Shown: in pieces, positions 17,311-24,725 of the stretch | Layout of the letters: each line of letters begins with the position of its first letter | Position numbering within the stretch: the stretch's first letter is position 1 | NCBI GenBank assembly: GCA_964435775.1 | Contig: CAYTAP010000022.1 | Location: 1-38,270 of the forward strand | Length of the DNA: 38,270 bases | From: CAYTAP01 sp964435775 | GTDB taxonomy: Bacteria; Planctomycetota; Phycisphaerae; Tepidisphaerales; Tepidisphaeraceae | Direction of reading: 5' to 3' | Position numbers and translations under genes: made by a program | The notes under the pieces: model-generated | Seen by the model: only the letters and a program-made list of their open reading frames with translations | Told to the model about the DNA's origin: nothing | Database searches by the model: none

Positions 17311-17384
17311 GTGATGAGTGAAACGTGATGAGTGAGAAGAATCGCTATTCGCACTCTTCTCACTCATCACGCTTCACTCATCAC
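17311..17384. repeat. Long heptamer-based inverted repeat between convergent genes (bidirectional terminator candidate)
   Basis: A 30-base left arm (17311-17340) and a 30-base right arm (17355-17384) are complementary with one mismatch, with a 14-base loop. Each arm is built of 7-base units (GTGATGA GTGAAAC GTGATGA GTGAGAA). The element begins right after the deaminase stop and ends just before the folC stop, so it probably terminates both transcripts. Confidence 0.9.
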
Positions 17385-17387
17385 GTT

Positions 17388-18923
17388 TCACCCCGCCCGT
17401 TCCGCCGTTTTCGCCGCGAAGAGCTTCTTGGCTTCCCCGACAAGGTAAAAGCTGCCGGTGATGCAGATGAGGTCTTCCTTGGTCACGGCGCGGTTGGCGA
17501 TGGCGACGGCTTCCTCCAGCGTCGGCGCGACCTGCGCCATCTTGCCGTACAACTCGACATAGCGGGCCGCCAGCTCTTCCGGATCGGAGCTGCGGATGTT
17601 GTTGACCTTCGTGAAGATCACCTTGTCGGCGCCGCTGGTGATGCGCTCGAGCATCCCGGCCACATCCTTGTCGCTGCAACAGCCGAAGATCACGACCATC
17701 GAATCGTATGGAATGTGCTGGCCGATCGCCTTGAGCATTGCATCAAGGCTGGCGGCATTGTGAGCGCCGTCGGTGATGACGCGCGGCATCTGGCTGAGCA
17801 TTTCCATGCGTCCGGGGATGACGGTTTTGGCAAGCCCCTCCATCGCCTTGGTGTCATCAATCACCAGCCCGCGCGTTTTCAGGCGGTCGATGATGCTCAG
17901 CGCCAAACCGCAGTTGATCGCCTGGTGTTCGCCCATAAGCGGCACCGCCAGGTGCTCGAACTTGCTGTTGGGCGTTGTCAGGCAGATGCGATTGTGCGGG
18001 CCGAGCATCCGATTGGATTCGAAGCGGTAGCTGAACTCGATGCTCTTGCCGGTGATGTCGAGCGTCGTGCCATTCTTTTCGGCGATCCGCGTCAACGTCG
18101 CTTCAACCTCGGGCGTTTGCTGGACGGTCAAGGCGGGTACGCCGGGCTTGCAGATGCCGGCCTTTTCCTCCGCGATCTTCTCGAGGGTTCCGCCAAGCTG
18201 CTGCATGTGATCCATGCTGATGCTCGTGATGGCGGTCACTTCAGGGTTGATGACGTTCGTGGAATCCAGCCGCCCGCCCAATCCGGTTTCCACGACGGCG
18301 ATGTCCACCCCCTGTTCGGCGAAGTACTTGAAGGCGATCGCGGTCAGGACATCGAAATAGGTCGGCGTCGGCTTGATCCGCATGACGATCGGCTCAACCA
18401 CCCGCACCAGCCGCGCAAAATCGGCGTGGGGGATCATCGCACCGTTGATGACGATGCGCTCACGGATGTCGATCAGGTGCGGGCTGGTGTACAGTCCAAC
18501 CTTGTACCCCGATGCCTGGAGCATGGAGGCGACCATCGCGCATGTGCTCCCCTTGCCCTTGGTTCCGGCCACATGGACGCTTCGGAACTGATCCTGCGGA
18601 TTTCCCATCTTTTTAAGCAGGTTCCGCATGCGGTCCAAGTCGAAGTTCAGGTTGTTGTAACGAACGATGCGCAGACGCTCGAAGTCGGTGAGCTTGGCAA
18701 GAAATCGTAATGCTTTGGCATAGCCACTGAGCCCGCGCGGTCGAATCTCTTCCATATTTTTATTTCTCTCGGCCACTGCAGCTTTCTGGCTCTCGCCCCG
18801 ACGGGAGGATGCCCCGCCAGCACGCGCCCGATGCGCCCCAGCCACCTTGCCCGTCGCGCGCCGGGTCGTCACGGTGTTGCGGCGAACGGCTGACTTCCGC
18901 GGGGATTTGGTGCTGGTGGCCAT
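17388..18923 (-). CDS. folC: Folylpolyglutamate synthase / dihydrofolate synthase
   Basis: A Mur-ligase-family ATP-dependent enzyme that adds glutamate to folates, and often also makes dihydrofolate from dihydropteroate. Visible features are the P-loop 'GTKGKGSTCAM' (about 120-130), 'YTSPHLIDIRERI' after it, 'ETGLGGRLDSTNVI', 'SISMDHMQQLGGTLEKIAEEKAGI', and 'DGAHN' in the C-terminal domain. From the ATG at 18923 the protein has 511 residues, including a Lys/Arg/Ala/Ser-rich extension of about 56 residues that is not typical. An internal ATG at 18755 would give the usual ~455 residues and has a weak GAGA upstream. The extension may be a wrong start or a real basic tail. It is divergent from rimO. 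Confidence 0.93.
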   Translation of the reverse strand: MATSTKSPRKSAVRRNTVTTRRATGKVAGAHRARAGGASSRRGESQKAAVAERNKNMEEIRPRGLSGYAKALRFLAKLTDFERLRIVRYNNLNFDLDRMRNLLKKMGNPQDQFRSVHVAGTKGKGSTCAMVASMLQASGYKVGLYTSPHLIDIRERIVINGAMIPHADFARLVRVVEPIVMRIKPTPTYFDVLTAIAFKYFAEQGVDIAVVETGLGGRLDSTNVINPEVTAITSISMDHMQQLGGTLEKIAEEKAGICKPGVPALTVQQTPEVEATLTRIAEKNGTTLDITGKSIEFSYRFESNRMLGPHNRICLTTPNSKFEHLAVPLMGEHQAINCGLALSIIDRLKTRGLVIDDTKAMEGLAKTVIPGRMEMLSQMPRVITDGAHNAASLDAMLKAIGQHIPYDSMVVIFGCCSDKDVAGMLERITSGADKVIFTKVNNIRSSDPEELAARYVELYGKMAQVAPTLEEAVAIANRAVTKEDLICITGSFYLVGEAKKLFAAKTAERAG

Positions 18924-19079
18924 AGATCATCCATTTTATCAACTATGCGATTCCTTTCAAATTTGGCATGCAACTATCAACAGGGCATGTACTTACCGCA
19001 TGGGGTCATTTGCCCTTTGGACACACGGCATTCCAGTGGCTATCCTATCCTTGTCTTTATTCTCTTAACCCAGCTTCAC

Positions 19080-20606
19080 ATGATGTCCAAACCGGCGCAA
19101 AAAACCGATATCATCGAATCCGTGGCGTTTGTCAGCTTAGGTTGTCCCAAGAACCTTGTGGACTCCGAGCGCATGCTGGGCCTGCTGGCAGAGGATGGGA
19201 TCGCCATTTGCCCCGATGCGGCCGAGGCGGATGCCATCGTCATCAACACCTGCGGGTTCCTGGAGGCTTCCAAGGAGGAAAGCCTTCGGGAAATCAATGA
19301 TGCCATCGAGCTGAAGCGGTCGGGAAAGGTTAAACGCGTCGTGGTGGCAGGGTGCCTCGTGCAGCGGCATAAAACGCGGCTTCTGAATGATGCCCCCGGC
19401 ATTGATCGGCTGGTGGGCGTGTTTGATCGGGAGCATATCGTCGAGGCGGTGCGCGGACAGGCGAATCCCCGGCAGGCGCATGGGCACTTCCTGGGAAAGT
19501 ATCATGACCTGTCGCGCGAATTGGCGGAGGGGGCCGGGTTCGGGGTTCAGGGTTCAGGGCAAACCAGTGACCTTTCGACAACCGGTGAGTCTCGTCAGAC
19601 CAAGACCAATCGCCTCCCGGTTTTTGAAAATGACCGGGCACGTCTTCGGCTGACGCCACGGCATTACGCTTATTTGCGCATGAGCGAGGGGTGCAACCAG
19701 GGGTGTACGTTCTGCACGATTCCGTCGATTCGCGGGCCGATGCGGTCCAAGCCGGTGGAGCAGATCCTGTTGGAAGCGCGTGAGTTGGCTGCCGACGGGG
19801 CCGTCGAGCTGAACCTGATCGGGCAGGACACCACGAGCTATGGCACGGACATCCGCTACGCCGACGGGCTGTCGGGGCTGCTGCGGACGCTGGACAAGCA
19901 ACTCAAGGATGTTCACTGGCTGCGGCTGATGTACGCCTACCCATCGTGTTTCACAGACGAGATGATCCAGACCATCGCCGACTGCGGGCGGGTTGTGAAG
20001 TACATCGACATGCCGCTTCAACATATCAACGACGAGATTTTGAAACGAATGCGCCGGCGGGTCACGCGAAAGCAGATTGAGACATTGCTCGAGAAATTGC
20101 GCAACACGATCCCCGGCATCGCCATCCGCACGACGTTCATCGCAGGTGTGCCCGGCGAAACCGACACGCAGCACCAGGAGCTTCTGGATTTCGTGCGTGA
20201 TTTCGGATTCGAGATGATGGGCGTTTTTCCGTACAGCGCCGAGCCTGGCACGGCGATGGCCCGCATGCCGGGGCATGTACCCGATGGCGTCAAACAAGAT
20301 CGCGTCGAGGCGCTCATGCTCGCTCAGCAGGAGGTCGCATTCTCGCGTGCGCGATCGATGGCGGGAAAGAAAATCGAAGTGCTGATCGATCGGCCGGCCG
20401 GGCGCGAGGCGGCGGATGGGTATGTGGCGCGATCGCAATCCCAGGCGCCGGATATCGACTCGGTGGTTTTCGTCAACACACCGGCCGGGCATGCCGTGCA
20501 TCCAGGTCAACTGGTGACGGTGAAAGTCACGGGTTCGGACAACTACGATCTCGTGGCGGAGATTCCGCAGGTCCGTGGCAGGTCATTACGCGTACTCAGC
20601 GCATGA
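19080..20606 (+). CDS. rimO: Ribosomal protein S12 methylthiotransferase
   Basis: Radical-SAM enzyme that methylthiolates an aspartate of ribosomal protein S12. An MTTase/UPF0004 N-terminal domain with three cluster cysteines ('SLGCPKN', 'NTCGFLE', 'VAGCLVQR') is followed by the radical-SAM core ('EGCNQGCTFCTIPSIRG') and a C-terminal TRAM region ('VLIDRPAGREAADGYVARSQSQAPDIDS'). 'GCPKNLVDSE' and 'RLRLTPRHYAYLRMSEGC' distinguish RimO from MiaB. The double ATG at 19080/19083 is preferred; an upstream frame to 18945 has no conserved content. An insertion of about 40 residues before 'RLRLTPRHYAYL' is odd and partly encoded by a heptamer repeat (19536-19559). It lacks known partners nearby. Confidence 0.95.
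   Translation: MMSKPAQKTDIIESVAFVSLGCPKNLVDSERMLGLLAEDGIAICPDAAEADAIVINTCGFLEASKEESLREINDAIELKRSGKVKRVVVAGCLVQRHKTRLLNDAPGIDRLVGVFDREHIVEAVRGQANPRQAHGHFLGKYHDLSRELAEGAGFGVQGSGQTSDLSTTGESRQTKTNRLPVFENDRARLRLTPRHYAYLRMSEGCNQGCTFCTIPSIRGPMRSKPVEQILLEARELAADGAVELNLIGQDTTSYGTDIRYADGLSGLLRTLDKQLKDVHWLRLMYAYPSCFTDEMIQTIADCGRVVKYIDMPLQHINDEILKRMRRRVTRKQIETLLEKLRNTIPGIAIRTTFIAGVPGETDTQHQELLDFVRDFGFEMMGVFPYSAEPGTAMARMPGHVPDGVKQDRVEALMLAQQEVAFSRARSMAGKKIEVLIDRPAGREAADGYVARSQSQAPDIDSVVFVNTPAGHAVHPGQLVTVKVTGSDNYDLVAEIPQVRGRSLRVLSA
19536..19559 (+). repeat. Heptamer tandem repeat (GGGTTCR) inside rimO
   Basis: Three units GGGTTCG, GGGTTCA, GGGTTCA followed by GGG, translated in frame as part of 'GFGVQGSGQ'. 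It lies in the non-conserved linker between the MTTase and radical-SAM domains, so it is tolerated. Confidence 0.9.
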
Positions 20607-20623
20607 CGATGACGCGACAAAGA

Positions 20624-20650
20624 CACATGTCTCACATGAGACGACATGTG
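20624..20650. terminator. Bulged hairpin between convergent rimO and the PEP-CTERM-like gene
   Basis: CACATGT-CTC (20624-20633) pairs with GAG-AC(GA)-CATGTG (20638-20650) around ACAT, with a small bulge. It is 18 bases after the rimO stop and could serve either strand. No clear T tract is present. Confidence 0.35.
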
Positions 20651-20681
20651 GCGCCATGAAATCAAGCAATCAACAAAAACG

Positions 20682-21122
20682 CTAATGCACCATCCAACGT
20701 CGCCAACGGGCGATGGCGCTGACTCCCGCCAGACCAAGCAAGGCGGTCAAGCCGGCCCAGATGGCCGAGGGGGCGGCGATCGTTTCCACTTTGGGGCGTT
20801 CAAGGGACGGCGGGGGCGCCGTCGCATCTTGATTGGATTGGTTGTCCACGGCCGGGAGAAGTCCCTGCGTGTCAGGAAGCAGCCAATCCGCCGCTTGCAA
20901 CCGAACATACGCGGGTGATGTGGTGAATGGTGATGATGCGGCCTCAACTCCGTAAGTGGACTGGATGAATTGCGTTTGCTCGCCAGCAGGTGTGAACGCA
21001 CTCAACTCGGGCACCTTGTGTGCTTTCGCCGCGCTCACATTAGGCTGTGTGCCGGCGAAGGTGAACCCGGCCGTCACCATGAAGGTGATACCGGATACCA
21101 TAGCCAGGCTGACTCTCAGCAT
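20682..21122 (-). CDS. Small secreted protein with PEP-CTERM-like C-terminus
   Basis: 146 residues from the ATG at 21122, supported by GGGAG and GAGG just upstream. An N-terminal signal peptide (LRVSLAMVSGITFMVTAGFTFAG) leads into a polar, Pro/Gln/Ser-rich body with no recognised domain. The C-terminus is a tripartite tail: 'APSAIWAGLTALLGLAGVSA', a hydrophobic segment, then the basic 'RWRRW' end. This matches the architecture of PEP-CTERM sorting signals, although the Pro-Glu-Pro core is reduced to 'APS'. Exosortase cuts such tails after export in Gram-negative bacteria that make exopolysaccharide. No exosortase gene is in the window. Confidence 0.7.
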   Translation of the reverse strand: MLRVSLAMVSGITFMVTAGFTFAGTQPNVSAAKAHKVPELSAFTPAGEQTQFIQSTYGVEAASSPFTTSPAYVRLQAADWLLPDTQGLLPAVDNQSNQDATAPPPSLERPKVETIAAPSAIWAGLTALLGLAGVSAIARWRRWMVH

Positions 21123-21536
21123 TTCCTCACTCCCAAGTCGTTCGCTTCGATCATAGAGGCGGCAAAGATATGCCGGCGCCGGCCTCGTTGCATTTTTTAT
21201 TGCCAACATTGCCGTCGGATCCCTGGTCGGGAAGTCCTCTCAAGCATCAGGCCGCATCGTGTGACGCATAAGGTTTGGATGCGGCGTGCGTCGCAACTTT
21301 TATCAAATCCCCACGGACTCAACAATAGCGAATCGGGGTGTTAAGGCAAAATGTGCGCGATTTCCCATCAATTTAGAGAGACTTTGCAGTCTATGCGGCG
21401 CGGAAGGACGTCGAGTGTCTTTTCACATTCAAAGCGAGGCATCAATCAGTTTTGTGGTGGCGTGCGGGGTCGAACGCTATGGAATAGCGTAAAAGCACGC
21501 AGTCAGCGCGGGATTCCGTCTGGATGAAGACAATGC
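21123..21536. other. Gene-free spacer between two minus-strand genes
   Basis: About 410 bases. It holds the 5' region of the PEP-CTERM-like gene and, near 21460-21500, a nested hairpin downstream of the cold-shock gene. I see no credible coding frame, tRNA or long repeat here. A small RNA cannot be excluded. Confidence 0.5.
21460..21500 (-). terminator. Nested hairpin downstream of the cold-shock gene
   Basis: The inner stem ACGCTA/TAGCGT (21474-21479 with 21485-21490, 5-base loop) sits within an outer GCGTGC/GCACGC pair (21460-21465 with 21495-21500). It lies 37 bases after the stop of the cold-shock gene and may end its transcript. Confidence 0.4.
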
Positions 21537-21755
21537 TCAGGCCGGAGTTGCGGCCAGCCGCTTGACTCGCGTGGCTTTGAGGCCTTTGTCGCTGGATTGG
21601 GCTTCATATTCGACGGTTTCGCCATCCTCCAAGGTCTTGAAGCCGTCCCCTTCAATCACGCTGTGATGCACGAAAACGTCCTTATTGTCCGCTTCGTTGG
21701 CGACAAAGCCGTAACCCTTTTGGTCATTGAACCATTTGACCTTACCCGTGGGCAT
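21537..21755 (-). CDS. Cold-shock-domain RNA chaperone (CspA family)
   Basis: 72 residues. A single cold-shock domain that binds single-stranded RNA and DNA and melts RNA structure. The RNP1 motif 'KGYGFV' and RNP2-like 'DVFVHHSVI' are intact, as are 'GKVKWFNDQKGYGF' at the N-terminus and a basic tail (KGLKATRVKRL). The length is normal. The ATG at 21755 has AAGGG about 12 bases upstream. It is transcribed away from the large gene-free region, whose left part may hold its promoter and a long leader. Confidence 0.95.
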   Translation of the reverse strand: MPTGKVKWFNDQKGYGFVANEADNKDVFVHHSVIEGDGFKTLEDGETVEYEAQSSDKGLKATRVKRLAATPA

Positions 21756-22442
21756 GAGAGGACCATCCCTTTCAAGAAACCAGTATCCGCAGCGTCAACC
21801 ATTGCAAGCGGCACTCAACTTGCGCGAAAGTCTTATATCCGCGAAAGGGGAGGCAATCATGCGATGGAGTGGATTTCACTCGCCACGTTGTCGCGTCAAA
21901 TCCTTCGGCCGAGCCAGTCTCAAACCGAATGCCCGCCCGGACGCCGCGGGAAAGGACATGCTGCGGGCTCAACCATAATGCACCAAGGTATCCACAAGCA
22001 ATAAATAGTGACATTATCAACGGACAACGAGACTGTTTGGCCAGAAGTTATCCACAATTGCTTGGTTATTGGAAAAATGTGCGGGAATATTGACTTTTAT
22101 CAAGGGATGTGCGGGGATCGTACACTGGTGTCGGTTTTATTCCTCGCGGCACCGATGACGGTATATTCGTAAGATGAGTATTACAATGAAGATACGATCC
22201 TACTCGGCGTGAAGGTGATTGTTGTGCGGAGAACTGTTTGGCGGGTATTCCAATGGAAAATGACGCCTCACCTTCATGGACTGCTGAAGGGGTGAGCATG
22301 GGCTGGGGTTGTCCACGACTTATCCACAATAAAACTCCGCTTGATTTTGGTCGCCAGGAACGCATGATACGGATGCCATTTATGGGTGTGGGATGCGCAA
22401 GTAATTGTTTTACCTATATTTCCCAAACGTTATGATCGTCTC
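21756..22442. other. 0.7-kb gene-free region with DnaA boxes
   Basis: The space between the divergently transcribed cold-shock and lptB genes. No credible coding frame. It is AT-richer than its surroundings, especially 21995-22110 and 22140-22200. It contains two exact TTATCCACA boxes and two near-matches, detailed in the separate entry. Confidence 0.7.
21988..22328 (+). promoter_or_regulatory. DnaA-box cluster (candidate oriC or DnaA-controlled promoter)
   Basis: Exact consensus TTATCCACA boxes lie at 22048-22056 and 22320-22328. GTATCCACA is at 21988-21996 and TTGTCCACG at 22309-22317. All four are in the same orientation. AT-rich DNA lies between and beside them, as expected for an unwinding element. 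I noticed no other exact box in the window. No dnaA, dnaN, rnpA, gidA or parAB gene is near, so an origin role is unproven; DnaA regulation of lptB is the alternative. Confidence 0.45.
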
Positions 22443-23213
22443 ATGATGAACCTGCTTGAAACCACAAGGCTCGTTAAGGCATACGACGGGCGGACCGTGG
22501 TTGACGAAGTCAGCTTTGTCATCGCGCAGGAGGAGATTGTCGGGTTGCTTGGCCGCAATGGCGCCGGCAAGACGACGACCTTTCGGATGATTCTGGGCAT
22601 GGTGACGCCGGACAGCGGTGCGGTGGCGTTTGATGCCGCGGACATCACGCACCTCCCCATGTACAAGCGGGCGCGGCGCGGGATCGGATATCTGCCGCAG
22701 GAGCGGAGTGATTTTCGTCGGCTGACGGTGTGGCAGAACCTGCAAGCGATCCTGGAGACGCTGAACATTGGTCGGCGGGAGCGGAATCGAAGAGCCGAGG
22801 AGCTTCTGAGTCATTACGGATTGACCAAGACACGAAATCAGTATGCCGAGACGCTCAGTGGCGGGGAGCGGCGGAAGCTGGAGATCGCCCGGACGCTGGT
22901 CACGCAGCCGAAGCTGATTTTGCTCGATGAGCCTTTTAGCGGAGTCGATCCGATCGCGGTGGAGGATCTTCAGCGGGAGGTGGTGCGGCTGAAGGAGGAG
23001 TTTGGGAAAAGCGTTTTGATCACGGATCATAATGTGGCGCAGACGCTGCGGGTGTGTGACCGGGCGCTGATCATCAATGAAGGGCGGGTGTTCAAGGAGG
23101 GGACGCCGAGACAGATCATCAATGACCCGTCCGTTCGCAATGCGTACCTGGGGAACACGTTCAGAGGCGACGAGTTCGATGGATCGCAAACTCCATTACG
23201 AAGCGGCGTTTGA
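22443..23213 (+). CDS. lptB: LPS-export ABC transporter ATPase
   Basis: 256 residues. Drives extraction of lipopolysaccharide from the inner membrane together with LptFGC. Walker A 'GRNGAGKTT', Q-loop 'YLPQERSDFRRLTVWQNL', signature 'LSGGERRK', Walker B 'LILLDEPF', and the H-loop 'ITDHN' are all intact. 'PQERSDFRRL', 'FSGVDPIAV' and 'RNAYLGNTF' are diagnostic of LptB rather than branched-chain amino-acid ATPases. The double ATG at 22443/22446 is the likely start; no strong ribosome site is seen. lptA, lptC and lptFG are not in the window. It overlaps the next gene by 35 bases and follows the DnaA-box region. Confidence 0.93.
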   Translation: MMNLLETTRLVKAYDGRTVVDEVSFVIAQEEIVGLLGRNGAGKTTTFRMILGMVTPDSGAVAFDAADITHLPMYKRARRGIGYLPQERSDFRRLTVWQNLQAILETLNIGRRERNRRAEELLSHYGLTKTRNQYAETLSGGERRKLEIARTLVTQPKLILLDEPFSGVDPIAVEDLQREVVRLKEEFGKSVLITDHNVAQTLRVCDRALIINEGRVFKEGTPRQIINDPSVRNAYLGNTFRGDEFDGSQTPLRSGV

Positions 23214-23673
23214 GGCATTCCTGCGCGACAGGGGGATCCCGTACGTCGCGGTGGATGAAGCCAAGAGGGCGCTGTTTTCACAGGCGCGGCTCAAGAGCTT
23301 TGATTTTGTCGTGTACAGCAAAAACGGGCCGAACCTTCTGGTTGATGTGAAAGGGCGGCAGGCGCGAAATCAATCGGCGGGCGCATCGTATCAAACATGG
23401 ACCACCGAGCGGGATGTTACGGACCTCATGCAGTGGGAGCAGGTGTTCGGCGATGGGTTCAAGGCGGTGTTGACGTTTGTTTATTGGATCGAGGCGCCGC
23501 TGACGCCGGAACCGGGAATGTTCGCGCACAAGGACCGGTGGTATCTGCTGTTGGGGGTGGACCTGGCGGAATATCGCAACCATATGAAGCGTCGAAGTGT
23601 CAAATGGGAGACGGTTGCGGTTGGGGCGCAAGACTTCCGTGAGCTTGCCCGTCCGCTTGAAGACTGGTTATGA
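23179..23673 (+). CDS. PD-(D/E)XK-nuclease-like hypothetical protein (HYExxF family)
   Basis: 164 residues. The start at 23179 overlaps lptB by 35 bases, with GAGG about 11 bases upstream. The N-terminus 'LHYEAAFEAFLRDRGIPYVAVDEAKRALF' and the core 'LKSFDFVVYSKNGPNLLVDVKGRQ' give an E...D...DVK pattern that resembles the PD-(D/E)XK nuclease fold (D in FDFVVY, D and K in VDVKGR). I know such proteins as planctomycete hypotheticals, but no substrate or activity is established. The C-terminal half ('WEQVFGDGFKAVLTFVYWIEAP', 'RWYLLLGVDLAEYRNHMKRRS') is conserved-looking without a named domain. Coupling to lptB suggests coordinated expression; a functional link is not obvious. Confidence 0.75.
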   Translation: MDRKLHYEAAFEAFLRDRGIPYVAVDEAKRALFSQARLKSFDFVVYSKNGPNLLVDVKGRQARNQSAGASYQTWTTERDVTDLMQWEQVFGDGFKAVLTFVYWIEAPLTPEPGMFAHKDRWYLLLGVDLAEYRNHMKRRSVKWETVAVGAQDFRELARPLEDWL

Positions 23674-23685
23674 TGAGAACGCGGG

Positions 23686-23976
23686 ATGATGAGGATTGAG
23701 TTTGTTGATGAGCACCAGCCAAATATGAAACAGCGAATGTTGAACCGCGCCGTGCAGTGGATGGGGGTGTTGCTCGTCATGTTCATGACGCCGGCGCTGG
23801 CGTTGGCGAGACAAAGCGAAGAGCGTGAAATTGTGGATGCGCGGCTGGAGGGGTATGCGCGGGATGTGACGCTTCACGGGGGCGGGAGTGGGTTGACCTG
23901 GCTGTTGTTCATTGTATTGGGGATCATCGCGCTGGCCGCGCTGTTTAAGAGCGCCCACCGAACGCACCTGGATTGA
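23686..23976 (+). CDS. Small membrane protein, function unknown
   Basis: Up to 96 residues; ATGs at 23686 and 23725 are both possible, and neither has a good ribosome site. From 23725 it begins with a basic stretch and a hydrophobic segment (NRAVQWMGVLLVMFMTPALALA), which looks like a signal peptide with cleavage after 'ALA'. A second membrane segment (LTWLLFIVLGIIALAALF) near the C-terminus ends in a short basic tail. No domain is recognised. It lies 12 bases after the preceding gene and precedes a pair of small exported proteins on the same strand. Confidence 0.6.
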   Translation: MMRIEFVDEHQPNMKQRMLNRAVQWMGVLLVMFMTPALALARQSEEREIVDARLEGYARDVTLHGGGSGLTWLLFIVLGIIALAALFKSAHRTHLD

Positions 23977-24009
23977 ACGCACCATGCCTTTTACTAGAGG
24001 AGATCGACG

Positions 24010-24291
24010 ATGAAAACCACCGTGCTCTGGGCGCTTGTCGCCCTCAACTGTTTGCTCGCGGCGATGTTCGTGGGGCGAGGCCATGAGAACGCCGCGATGG
24101 CGCAGCAGCAAAGGCGGCTGGGCGCCGGGTCATACCTTGCGGTGCCGGGAACTGTCGTGGGTGGGGGAGGCGCCGAGGTCGTTTATGTCCTCGACACGCG
24201 CAACAACATCCTGACGGCGGTGCAGACGACCAACTCGCAAGTCAATGCCATGCCGCCTATCGATTTGACGAGGGTCTTCGGCGGTCGATGA
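24010..24291 (+). CDS. Small exported protein, paralogue of the next gene
   Basis: 93 residues with an AGAGGAGA ribosome site before the ATG. An N-terminal hydrophobic segment (VLWALVALNCLLAAMFV) acts as a signal or anchor. The rest carries 'VVYVLDTRNNILTAVQ', a beta-hairpin-like pattern, and ends 'LTRVFGGR'. The same layout occurs in the 94-residue product of 24345-24629 ('LYIINRDGKMAVFQ', 'VEDLVSGR'). No family name or function is known to me. It is likely periplasmic or anchored at the inner membrane. Confidence 0.75.
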   Translation: MKTTVLWALVALNCLLAAMFVGRGHENAAMAQQQRRLGAGSYLAVPGTVVGGGGAEVVYVLDTRNNILTAVQTTNSQVNAMPPIDLTRVFGGR

Positions 24292-24344
24292 AGACTGGTT
24301 GACGACATCGCAGAATTCATTACACAACTTGTTCGAGGTGGAAC

Positions 24345-24629
24345 ATGGATAAGAAAACATTTGGAATCGGGGTCATGGGCGTTATCGCGGTGATTTTGAT
24401 TGTCGCCAATACGATGCCGCTGTCGCAACCGACGGCCAACGCGGGCGTATCGGTGAAGGACACCCTGTCGGAGTATCAGATGGTGACCGCGCGCGACGTT
24501 AAAGGCGGAGACTCGCTGTACATCATCAACCGCGATGGCAAAATGGCCGTTTTTCAGTATGACCCCACGGCGCGCGGCCTGAAGCTGGTGGCGACACGCG
24601 CTGTTGAGGACCTGGTGAGCGGCCGCTGA
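24345..24629 (+). CDS. Small exported protein, paralogue of the previous gene
   Basis: 94 residues with GAGGTGG before the ATG. One N-terminal membrane segment (FGIGVMGVIAVILIVANTM) is followed by a soluble domain with 'DSLYIINRDGKMAVFQYDPTARGLKLV', similar in pattern and position to the upstream neighbour. The C-terminal 'RAVEDLVSGR' also matches it. The two genes are probably a tandem duplication. No catalytic residues can be named. bioB begins about 97 bases downstream. Confidence 0.75.
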   Translation: MDKKTFGIGVMGVIAVILIVANTMPLSQPTANAGVSVKDTLSEYQMVTARDVKGGDSLYIINRDGKMAVFQYDPTARGLKLVATRAVEDLVSGR

Positions 24630-24725
24630 GTAAGGCCCGCCGGCGTACATCCTGGGTGGGGGGGGTTCCTGGGGCAATGCGCCAAGTCCGCTTGAGCGCC
24701 GGTGAACGAAGCAAGGAGTTTTATT

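Noticed and set aside
17325..18710. 461-codon open frame antisense to folC
   Set aside because: folC motifs on the minus strand are intact; the plus-strand frame has no recognisable motif and runs across the terminator hairpin.
22238..22435. Small gene between the DnaA boxes and lptB
   Set aside because: No ribosome site or conserved pattern, and the frame crosses a DnaA box.
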